64,000 bases of DNA from contig NC_080574.1 in assembly GCF_029962835.1 (NCBI RefSeq), forward strand, positions 22,604,001-22,668,000, in the 5' to 3' direction. Made by a program: the position numbers and the translations under genes. Origin of the DNA: Magnolia sinica. Lineage: Eukaryota > Streptophyta > Magnoliopsida > Magnoliales > Magnoliaceae. The notes below the pieces were generated by a model, which was given only the letters and a program-made list of their open reading frames with translations, was not told the origin of the DNA and searched no databases. Positions 35,201 to 47,200 of the stretch are shown here, one piece after another; the stretch's first letter is position 1; each line of letters starts with the position of its first letter.

Positions 35201-38200
35201 TGAGAAAGAAATCCACTTATGAGTTCTAAAAAAAATTACTTCTTGCAAATTTCCTGTAGAAGAAAGAGCTAAGTGATTCCCCTTTGGTTGTGAGTGAGTC
35301 TAACCCATATTGGTTGAGTGATTCTTGGTTCATCGCTGCCGCTTTGCGATTGTAGAAAATTTCAGTTTTGACAGGTTTGTTGCTTGCAACGTTTTTGGCA
35401 CTTCTAATCAATGAATGATTTCTTAATTTTTCTGGTAACTCATCATCAAGTATATTTCTATCTTGCAAAATCTAATTTCATTCTGAGTTCCAAAAAAATT
35501 ATTAAAATTCTAGTAGTACCAACTGCCTAAAACTGATGATTTTTTGGACAGTTTCAAAATGTCCTAAAATCAGTCTCATTTGAGGTTGGGTTTTATTTTC
35601 TATTTATTTATTTATTACTGAAACTAGACTCATCAAGGTTCATTTTGGCTTTTGAATCACCTTAATTGGGGTTGCATCATATTTGCTTGCTTTTATGAAG
35701 TCAACAATGATTTATATGGAATCAATCTCTTAGTGGGGGTTACTCTAATTAGAGATTCATTTAGTGTCTATAGGAGGGGGAGGGGTGGTTTAGGAGGTGG
35801 GCATTCAAATTTATTCTAAGTGTGAGTTTTATTTTCCATAAATATTGTGAGAAGTTTGATATCAATAAAATTATTTCTCCCCCACATCTCCATTATTCTT
35901 GTGGGTGTACCTTTATCCATTTCTTTGCGATTTGGGTGTCGAGTTCTCATTGACTTGATAACTGGGTTGCACTAAATAAGCTCAACTTCTCTCATACATC
36001 CCTGCCATGCCTTAAAGTCCCTGACAATTGCGGCATTGCCCAATCATTTTAAAGCGAAAGGAAATTTCGCCAGATGTAAGAATAGAAAGGGTAATGAATG
36101 AATAGATGGTTGGCCAATTCTGCATCCTTGAGGCATACGCTACATGCATTCGTAATAAGCATGTTCCTTTTCTGGAGATTATCTATCGAATTCACTTTGT
36201 TCTTCTCCACCAACTGAGTGAAAGTAAGGACCTTAGGAGGGCCTTTGTACTTCCAAATGAAAGAGATAGGGTCTAGGCTTCTAAGAATATAGTTCCTTGC
36301 AAAAGTCAACTGGGACTTCACCAAGAACCTGCCCCACTTGTCTTGCCCTGAAATTCGGGTATCCAAATAGAGTGATCCGGACCCGAATCCCAAGCCCTTG
36401 AAATACAAGGTTCACTTTTATTTAAGTCTATATAACTATTTTCATTCCCAATATACCAAGATTCCTCATAACATCATTTATATCAACTAAGCACAAATAA
36501 AAATCTTGGGTAGAGCACCTGTGCAGAGCACCTATGCATGTATCTTTTAGGCAATTGCTTAGGGTAGAGCACCTGTGCCGATCTTTTGGGAATGACCCCG
36601 GGCAGAGCACCCGTATAATGATATTTTAGCCATACACTCTACAATTTCAGAATTTCTGTATACTAAATATAATTAATTACAGCTACATTATATCAATAAT
36701 GTATTCTCCCAAAAATTGACACATCACGTATATAACAATTTAGATTTTTATGGAGAAACAAATACAAAAACAATAGCATGAAATTTTGAATAAAATAATA
36801 ACCCATTGATGGTAACTTAAAGAAGGCATACGCTTTAAGGGAAAAACAGACATAATTTATTTGCGTATAAGTAATCATCAATTTAATGTGTACCTTATTT
36901 AATAACACAAAAAGAATTCATGAATTAATAACTATTTAATGGTAATTCAAGAAGGCATATACTAGGAAGGAAGAATAAACATAATATATTCAAGATTTTT
37001 ATGCACAAGTAGTCATCAATATAATGTGTACATTATTCAACACATCAACACAAAAGGATTCCATGCCTATGATATTTACGTATAAATCTCGGTGTGGGGT
37101 ATGGGTTAGATCACCTACCTGATGCGTGACCTGTGTCAAGAGACGACTATAACACAAAGTAATGGTTGATGATCTTGTCGAGGAAGATGGTACCTTTTCT
37201 AATGGTGACTTGTTGATCGATGGCTTTTCAACGATTTTCCTTCTTTAGGATGATGGAGTTTAATGTCAGAAGCTTGGGAGGTGAGCGATTAAGGATTTAA
37301 TGGAGATTTGTCAGTGGTTTTGGAGGTTCGTGGCTTCGTGGTTGAGGCGGCACTGATTAATATCATTATTATCAACATTATTTTCTTCCTTTTTTCTTCT
37401 TTTCGTAAGATGAATGGTTCGGATGGCTTTGGGTGCGGATTCGTTCCGTTGTCGAGCGGAAAAAATGGGAGAAGTGGGAGAGAGGTTCGGGATATTGGTT
37501 TGGTAGTGACGCATGTTTTACATTATGTGTGTGTGTGTGTGTTTTTCATCTCTCTTTTTTGTCTAAGATAGGTTAAAATGACAAGATCCACCGAATGAAC
37601 GATTCAGATCATGACTCTGGGCCCACTTTCCCAGTGGTTTGGAGGTAAAAGATGGGTTCGGGAGCCTTTTGTTGTGAGCGGAGAAAACGGAAAATGAGAG
37701 AAAAGCTCGAGAAGATTGGTAATGCACATCACTTGAAATATATTTTATTTATTTATTTTTTGTGGCGTTGCAAGGAATTCATTCCGTTCATCTGTTTTGC
37801 CTAGTCATGCTAGGGCATGTGTCCAAAAATGAAGGCGATCTAAAGTTACTATGGGCCACACCAAAGGGATCAGTGGGGTTTGGAATACCTACCATTAAAA
37901 AAAATGGGATGTTACACCACTTGTCTCCTAACCACACTCTACTATCCTGATTTGAGGGGACTAGCTCCGATTGTTGGATAAGGGACATGACATGAGCTTA
38001 GGGAATTCTACTATCTCGGCGTTCGTTAAGGGCCTGTTTGTTTTCGTGGGGATGTTGTGAATGCATCTTCTCAGTGCATTTATTACAACACTATGTAGTT
38101 TTGGGTGAAATGTCTCCTCCAATCATTACAGATTTTCCTGTTTGGAAAATCTTACTTTTTGTGGAAACCCGTCATCATTACTCTTTTCCATGTTTGAACA

Positions 38201-41200
38201 GTAGCTAGGAAATAGGTCTTGAGTGACGCACGTGCAGGACCACCGAAAGTGCCAGAGACATGCACTTACCAGGGACCCACACAATTCTTCTTTTAGATGC
38301 CGATTCGGTGGATCTAGGGAACCACCTGGCTGGGTTGATCTGTAGCCTTGGGTTCCACCGTGATTGTGTGTTTTATTTTCACTGTCCATCTCTTTAGCTC
38401 ATTTTAGAGCATGAGCCCCAAAAAGAATAAAAAATCCAAACCTCAAGTGAACAACATTATGCCCACCATTAACAGATTATTGTGGGCCATGAAAGGGTTT
38501 GATCAAGCTCATTTTTATATCCAGTCTATCACTTATGAAGATGTTTGATGGCAAATAATGTAATGGACCAATGGCATGCGATTTCGGAAGTTGGTGGATA
38601 CGTTTGATCAACGGCTTATATGAGATGCTCTCTAACAACCACAACACTCATTTAAGTGGACCAACATCTAAGCCCGACAAGGGCAAAGCTGTTGAACCAA
38701 ACTGCATGTGCAACGACTCTTCTCATATAATCCCTTGTAGACCACCGAAACTATTGGTCACCGTTGTTTCTAATGGCGTGGTCAATATCAGATTATGATC
38801 AGCTTCATTTTTACTATCCTGCCATAAAATTAGCATTCAAATTGGATAGACAGCATGGATGTAAGGAATAGTTGTAAAAATGGCCCCACAACATGGGAGG
38901 GAAGTTGTCCAAAACCACGTCCTACAAACAGTAGACAGTTAAACAACAATAGTCATGTGCATCCGCATAAACAAAACCAAAAAACCAAAAAACAAACTTG
39001 TCCAAAATCACAAACGACCCATGGATCTCCATACATCATCAATGATAGAGGACCATTAGCTGAAAAACCATAACCATGACAGCAACACCGAAAACAATAA
39101 ACAAAACCAGCGTCGAGTCACGATCAAAGTCACTACAGCCAATTGAGTTCCCAGGGTTGGCTGTACGTGTCGTTGCTGGTATCATGGGAGCAGGCATATC
39201 AGGTGCGAAGTAGTAACCGGACGCATTGTCAACACCAATGCCTGCCTGATTGGGAACGGCATCACCTATGAATGTGCTCCATGCAATAAAGGCCTCCTCT
39301 GTATACTTGTATGATCTGAACCGAGCATGGTTGTACCCCTCAACTTGGACCTTGCATTCCTCCCATGTGTAATATATTCCTAGCTGTCTCCCTACGAAGA
39401 CAACGTAAAATTTTGCCATCTGTTCAAAAGAAGAAGTCATTAATCATCGTTAGATTATCCATAGTTATAAGCAGTTACATACTAGGTAAAATTTCACTGG
39501 CGCAAGTGTCGCCATGACTTGCGCGTAAGTTAAACTTGCATGTAATTCAAATAAATAACAATACATCCCCATGATTAAACTATACGAGGATCCAACCAAC
39601 TATATATATCAATGCATGTGTTGTGTTCAAATACCAGCGTGTGATTTGTTATCCAAAAGTGCTCCAAAAAATAAGTGTGCTATCCAAACTTACACAAGTC
39701 CAAAAAATATTATAGTTAAATATTGTCCAAAAAGCAAAGCTTACGAATGACTGATTCGACAGTCAAGCTAGGCACAATGTTCCTTCATATGTGGGGTCCA
39801 TCCCCATTTAACAACATCCTTACAAATGAAATTCTCTTCTCTTTGACAAAGTTAAGGAAGGCGGCGCCCCATATGATTCTTCTTTAGATAGCAATTTTGT
39901 CGCCCATAGAACCTCATCAGCCGTGAGTCCCTCCAACTCTTCCAAAACCGGTATAATCTGTGACATCCGACCAAAGTTCTTACCCTTGTCGATTGAAATG
40001 GCAATTGACTTCATGGCTCCCCCAATATCAACCATCCCAGTGCCAATCATATCAACCGGTCGCTCCACTCTCGGTCTCTTTTTAGAATTAACCGTGGAAT
40101 TCGTGTTGCAGGAGGCATTCCCATTCTGCGTCGGACTCGGATAAGGAATATTGTTGCCTCTACGGCTGTCGTAAGGCCAATGGATTTCCGGTGCGGTGTC
40201 GCCAAGATCTTCGGAAGATATAATGTTAATATCATCATTCAGATCGACTGTGTGGTTGGACGAAACCTCAATATCTTTCCATCGAGGAGTGGTAGCGCTG
40301 GGTGGGAAGTTGCCAGTGGCACATGCTTTACCGGTAGCCCCGTCGTTTCCGAATATGTACTCAAGATCATCGTACCTTGGCATCGGTTTCCCACAAAACT
40401 GAGCAGCATCTGGATGGGACTAGACACAATACAAAAAACAACCGATCATTAATATTGCATAAGCATGATGAGATATAATTTAAACTGAATTCTAGTTATT
40501 CCTTAGTGTAGTCCATCCACACTTCATTTAAAGCGACGAAAATTTCTAAGTCTGGGTCCCATCCAAATCTAGACACACTACGCAAATCTTGACGGTGAAG
40601 TACTTTTTCACGGTGCGGATGCGATTTTTAACGTTTCCATTATTGATCTTGAGGCCTAACTTCACCCTCGTGTTCTTAAAGACTCCTAGGGGTGCACACG
40701 GGTCGGTTTGGTCCGGTTCTGGGGTGAAACCGGAACCGAACCGTTCCTAACGGTTCTAAGATATTCGGAACCGGAACCGGACCGTTGGCACCCTAGAACC
40801 GAACCGGAACCGAACCGTTAAAACCGGTTCGGTTCCGGATCGGTTCCACGGTTCTCGGCTTTTTATAATCTAGCCCAATTGCATGTTTAATTCTATTATC
40901 TAGTCCATGTCCATGCATGTTGTGGTCCATTTGATGAATGGTTTAGATATTGTATAAGGTGTGCAAAAATACATTTATGAAAATAATTAAATGGTGCATT
41001 ATAAACCATAAATCATGAGTCAAATATGGAAACAATCAAAGGGTTCTTGGTTCGGTTTTAAGTTCGGTTCTACGGTTCGGTTCTACAGATCGGATGCACG
41101 GTTTGGTTCTACGGATCGGTTCACGGTTCGGTTCGGTTCTACATACCCCCAAACCGAGAACCGAACCAATGTAACCGGTTCTTTGATTTTTTGAACCGGA

Positions 41201-44200
41201 ACCGGAATCGGTGCACTCTAGAACCAGACCAAACCGGACCGTTTGGTCGGTTCCGGTCCGGTTCCACGGTTCTACTGGTTCAATGTGCACCCCTAACGAC
41301 TCCTGTATACGATTCCTTTTTAAAGCCAACACCACTTTTTCTTCTAGCAAGGACCAACTCCATTAGTCCATTGATTAGGATACCGTCCATGTCATCCGTC
41401 CAACGAAGAACACCTCCATAAGACTGGTCCTCAGGTGATTTGTTCATGGTATGCTTTCTGGGAGATCTCCGTGGGGTATTACTTATTAGTAGGTGAACGT
41501 AAGGGATTTTTCGTTGGAGTAGACAGTACGGATCGTCTATTCGGTAAGGTAGACCGAAGCGGTCTACCTTAATCTACAAGAAGATAAATTAGGAATGCAA
41601 GTAGAAAAATTTTCATTATTAAGATGATATATTCTGTCCTTTAAATAAATTAGTAGTGAAGCCTACCCCATTTCAAAAAAGTCGTTATGTTAATTAAACA
41701 AAATATGGAACAACAACATGGGTGATCTAGTGGTGAGATTCCTGAATGCTACTTCAAGAACCACTGAACATGTTCGTCTTATTACAATGTATCTAATTTA
41801 TTTGACTCACTGGATGAGCTTGGTTCCACATTTTGGATGCGATTTCATCGCGTGTTCTTGCCCACTCATCTCTTTCGTGTGGGGGTGACATTCAAATGCA
41901 CACGATCTTCATCGAGGACGGATACTTCTATAGGTGATGGGGTCACACCATCGGCACCACAGTTGGACGACCCCTCAAACTCAACCATGTCATCGTCTCC
42001 TGACATCTTTATGAAGTTGTGTAACACACAACATACTAGCATTATCTTCACTTGAGTTTGTACGGGATATTGTGGAGCAATGTTCAGAATTGGGAACTTG
42101 GCTTTGAAAACTCCAAAACATCTTTCTATTACATTTTGTAGTTGTGCATAGCGATAATTGAATAACTCCCAAGCATTGGATGGTTTCCGACCTGTACGAT
42201 ACTCATTGAGATGGTAACGTACGCCGCGATATGGGGCCATGAAATCGGGAGAGTGCGCATATCCTGCATCTACTATGTAGTATTTACCTACATTTTGAAA
42301 ATAATTTTTGATCAATAGCAATCCTTATTCGTTTGATGTTATGAAGAAATCAGAGTGCTTGATGTCCATGGGTTTACCACAGGGGATTATGAAAGGATCG
42401 CTTGAGTGAGTTAAAGCACTTTGCAAAATGCGTGCATTTAATGCTGAACCTTCCCATCCCGCTAACACGTAAACAAATTTCATGTCAAACTTGCAAGCTG
42501 CCATGACATTTTGAGATATGAATCCTTTCCTATTTCGATAGACAACACTATCCACAGGTGCTACAAAAGCAGGAATGTGTGTCCCATCTATCACACTGAT
42601 ACAATCCTAAGTCAAACTTGTCAAACTTTAGGTGATATTGGCATTTGTATTTTGATGACCAAGGACCCTAATCAACTGTAATAAAATATATGTTATATCA
42701 TACCTGAAAGTATTGAGCCCAATGTGGGTTCGATGAAATCTCGACTGCGGTCTCAAGTGTAGGTAGTGTAACAAAATCTGCATATAAAAAAAGATTGCAT
42801 CAAATACTCGATTAAAGTATCGGCTTATTGTTTCGCCTGACCTTACAAAATGATGTCCAATCACTCGGTTCCGGACATTGTGACTTAATGTATAGAGGAA
42901 CATGACAAGCTACTCTTCTATACTTACATGCTTCGCACCCGCCAATAGACCCTTGTCTCGTAAAATTGAGCAAAGATTGAAGGACGTAGTCTTCTTCATC
43001 CGTATTTACGAAACACAATTAGTCTCCATTGCCCTAATAATCCGGTCGATAATACGGGCATGGTCATAATCAGCAGACCTAGGAGGGTTTCGAAAGAGGT
43101 AAGTACGACAATACTCCCTTGTTGCTATTGCAGCAGATCCCACAACCAATATTACTGCAAAGAATTCCAACTCTTCGTCTGTCCAGTCGCTCCTAGCCAT
43201 ATTGATTCACCTCTCTCTCTATATAGGATGCATGTGAATTTGATTAGAACTAGGACACTATATTTTATGGATGACTAACTATACATCGACCAGACTAACT
43301 GAATGCATCTAATTCAGTGAGGTGGCCGCGCACGGTAACTTTCATTTCATTTTCAACAGGATGTTATTGAGTTTTTCCAATTCCCTGCGCCACGTGCAAA
43401 TATCCTACACGAGTGTAAGATCTGAGCTTTCTATTAGATTGCAAGTAATGCTTAGATTGTATATCTTTCAAAATCAGAGAATTTCACTCTCCAAATCGGG
43501 CACCAACATACAAAGTAAACTGTTGGTTGAAAATAATTTCTCTAGACATTCATATGTTAATTTCTCTCTGTAGTCCATTTTTTATGTCAAAAGATCTTAA
43601 AAAGTTGTATATCCAGATGGAAAGTTCATATTACACACACGTGCCACATTGGAAGCATGGCCCGCTTGTGGATGTGTACCACTGACATGCTACTTGTCGA
43701 ATTAGGTAAACCTCTTGCTGATTCCACACATGTGCCGCATATGTAAGGCCCCACAAAATCCTGAGATTTTTTCCATTTGGATGGAAACAACATTTGAAAA
43801 TCCTCGAGTGGAAATCTAACAAAATCCGAACGCATTCCTTGAATGCGTCGGACTCTCCATTTCATTTGTGCCACGTGGTCCACATGAGGAGTGAAATAGC
43901 ATGAATTTTTTATTTTTTATTTTTCGGAAAATCTAGGTAATGTAGCACACTTGATGGACAAATATGATCAGGAAAATATGTTTTATGTTGGCACATGTCC
44001 CTGGTTTGGATTGGCAGGACGCTTAGACGCGTGTGGAATTAGCAAAGCTCTGAAACACGGTTGTGGTGTCTCGCGGATTGCATGCTGAATCCAACACCAC
44101 GCCATACATCCATTTTTCCATCTTGTGTTCATCCCAAAATTGAAGCTTATCCAAAGCTAGTGTGCACCATACCGTAACAAACAGTTGAAATAATGATTTC

Positions 44201-47200
44201 CACCGTTGAAACCTTTCTAAGGCCCCACAGTGATGTTAATTTATCATCCAAACTGTTCATAACATTTAAAAAAACATAGATGAATGGAAAAAGACAAATA
44301 TAATCGCGACTCAAGACTTTTGTGGCCCCTGTGAAATTTTCAATGGTACAAATTCAATTCACACCGTCTCGTGTGGTGTGGTCCATTGTAGCATTGTATA
44401 TGCTTCGGTTTTGAGCTAAGGGCCTAAAAATATTTTATAAATGGATGGACAGACTAGATAAAATGTGGAAAGCACAGTGGACCCCACCGAGTTTACCCAG
44501 TACGCAATCCGCGACCCCATCATTCTAGCCACGAGCGGCAGTTTTGTGGTGAGAAATTGGATTGTGTATTGAGTCTCTCCTCTCGTCGCTCATATCGTTC
44601 TGAGTTTCAATGGTTGGCCATATACACATGAGTAAAACTCCGCAGGGCCCACTGTGATTTCATGGGGTTTATCCATGCCGTCCATCCGGTTTCGCCGATG
44701 ATTATAGTGGTTGAGCCCAAAACTGAATTCTCAGTTGCAGTCTCAGCATGACAGTACACCCATATCGTACTGAGTATACTTAGTTGCTCCTATCGTGAAT
44801 GTGTATGGGCTATCCACGCTGACCATCCGTTTTTCCCTCTAATTGTAGCAGCTGTTCCAACAGCTAAAGAATGCCAAAAAGCTCAAGTGGGCCACACAAG
44901 CAGAAACTGTGCGAAAATTGACTTCCAACATTTAAACCTTGGTAGGGCCCACAGTATTGTATATTTGTTATCCAACCGGTTTAAGTTCACAGAGACATGG
45001 ATGAAGAAAAAGCACAAACCACAGATTGATCCAAAACCTGTTTGGCCCCAAGAAATTTTCCATTCCACAATATCAAATCACACTGCATCAATGCTGTGGT
45101 GCACCCGAGATTTGAATAATCTTCGTTTTTTGACTGAAGCCATCAGATTATCTGTTGACCCCACGGAGTGGATAACCTATGTATCTCATGACGCTTCTGT
45201 TATCCACGCCGTCCATTAGTCAATTTCATAGTGGTAAGGTGCGTCCAGGAAGATGAGGCAGATTGGATATTCAAGTGGACCACACCAACTAATAATCCTT
45301 CTTCTTGCGGCATATGCAAGAGATGTGATAGACGACATGGATGAAGAACACGTCACGAACGGAGATTACCCACTTAGAGGCGAGCCACGATCCGTTTGTG
45401 GCTATAGACAAACGGAGATTCCCCAAAGAGACACACATACAGAACCCTCCTGTTGGCCTCCAACAGGAAGGGTGCATGCATGTATCGTATTGGTTGTACA
45501 TCATCATATATTACAGTCAAAACGAGGAAGACGAAGGAGTTTGGAAATATGGCCGAGACTACATACCTGTGAACGACTTCTGCCTTCTTTACCCGTCTGA
45601 GCTCCGCAACAATGGCCGAAAATTTTCACCAACAATACCAACGATACTCACCTGTAAGGACAAAGATACTGAATCAGTTATAAGAAACGACTTCTCAGAG
45701 CACAAGACTAGATATTGCGGTTTTTCCCAGGAGCGAAGGAGAGAAATATACCAGTGCCGAAGTTTTTCGCTGGTTGAAGCCATCCAACAGAGAGATTTGA
45801 ATAATATAGGAAGCAAAACGGTGACTCCTCGAAGGTGCTCCAGCGGACCACCGAGTTTGGGTTTTATCTTGTCGACGCCTCGAGCCTTTCGCGGATTTCG
45901 CGCGGGATTTCCCTTGGAAATCGCCGAGCTTACATACTGGGAAATCCCATTTGCAGACCACAGGATATTGGGTGCATTTACACCGCCCGCCAAATGAGAG
46001 ACGGGGTCATGATGACGGGTTTCCCTGTGCTTTCACCTTTCCCCTTGAAAAACAAACAGGTCCTAAATTCCGACGGACAAATAGGAGCCCATGCCACATT
46101 CTTGCAACCAACATCACTTGAGAGATGGATACATCTTCTTTAACCACTAGCTTGTACAACCTAGAGAAAACCTTTATGAGAGGCCTCTCATGCACCATCT
46201 ATCTAGCCAAGAACAAATCCTATTTCCCTTACTTGGTTTGAAGGCTATCTCCCTCATAAAGGAAGGCACAACTTTCAAGACCGCTCTTCATAAGCCTGAA
46301 GATCTATAGATGACAAGCGAGGAAACCCCCACCAACATTTGCTCCATATTTGCCATGAATGACCTGGTTCCAAAGGTGGCCTTTGCTCCCTGAATCTCCA
46401 TAACCATTTACCCAAAAGAGCCACATCCATGAAATTGAGATTTGTGATTCCCAGGCCTTCGTGCTCCTAGTCCTTGGGCTTGTACACATTATCCTATTCC
46501 TACCTTACTAGATGGAACGCTTGCTTGTGCCTTGTGAAAGGAAGTCTTTCCGTATTTTTTTCCTAGCCTATGAATAACACTCATCGCGCACCGAAAGAGC
46601 ATCGCAAAAGAGAAAGCATACTTGCAAAGGCAAACTAGTTGGTTTGGGTGGATTTAGGGAGTGAAAGGAAGAAAAGGAGATAAGGGAATAGAGGGAAAAG
46701 TGTGAGAGGTGAGACAGTTGGGAGAAAAGCTTTCTTGTGTGTTAGTGCTTGAAGCCCGTACACACTTTTTTTTTAATTGCTAGAGAAACAAATACGCACT
46801 CCACAGGAGCACACAACGCTGTGCACATGCATACATAAAAAAGGAACACAAATGAAATACACAATTTGCATTCTATATACTCCCCTTCAAGTTGAAGCAT
46901 AGATTTCGATCATGCCCAACTTGCCAGTGATACGAAGAAGGCACGCTGACTAAGAAACTTGGTAAGAACATCGGCCAACTGGTCTTTAGAGCAAACAAAA
47001 GGAGTTTCAATTTCTTTGTTGGTAACCTTTTCTCGAATGAAATGATAGTCAATCTCAATGTGCTTCATGCGTTCATGAAACGCTGGATTGCTAACAATAT
47101 GAACGACAACTTGATTGTTGCAATGCAAATAAATGGGACTGAAAGGATTATAGCTGAGTTCTTGTAAGAGAGTTTGGAGCTAAATAAGTTAACATGCCGC

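Larger units (their letters stand above)
39820..41447 (-). pseudogene. Harbinger Myb/SANT-like protein, interrupted by a hAT MITE
   Basis: It starts at the ATG at 41447 (MNKSPEDQSYGG, then LRWTDDMDGILINGLMEL), a Myb/SANT-like trihelix domain. It resumes after the MITE with FKNTRVKLGLKINNGNVKNR and continues to a stop near 40500. The second exon begins at the acceptor TTGTGTCTAG (40420): SHPDAAQFCGKPMPRYDDLE, a typical Harbinger ORF1 block, then an acidic linker (VDLNDDINIISSEDLG) and a helical tail to the stop at 39820. Such proteins partner the transposase, help nuclear import and bind element ends. The 609-bp insertion in the DNA-binding exon should destroy function unless it is spliced out. 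The donor of exon 1 is not clear. Confidence 0.7.
38030..46063 (-). mobile_element. PIF/Harbinger transposon, about 8 kb, TSD TAA, three ORFs
   Basis: The left end GGGCCTGTTTGTTTTCG and reversed right end GGACCTGTTTGTTTTTC pair as TIRs, and TAA flanks both (38027-38029, 46064-46066). A subterminal GGAAACCCGTCATCAT occurs in inverted orientation near both ends, which strengthens the pairing. On the minus strand it carries a DDE transposase (41866-43200), a Myb/SANT-like protein (39820-41447) and a small viroplasmin-like/membrane ORF (39039-39440). Nested in it are TIR-repeat copies (about 38350-38870, 44040-45270) and a hAT MITE (40687-41295). It lies in intron 2 of the kinesin, antisense to it. 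Confidence 0.75.

Noticed and set aside
39039-39440. Integrated caulimovirus suggested by the viroplasmin-like domain
   Set aside because: No viral coat, movement or reverse transcriptase sequence is nearby; the domain is also found in cellular RNase H1, and the ORF lies within Harbinger ends.
45341-45997. 218-codon plus-strand ORF (and 134-codon minus ORF over it)
   Set aside because: Both strands are open in a CpG-rich terminal region of the Harbinger element, without a recognisable domain, splice context or codon bias. More likely low stop density than a gene.
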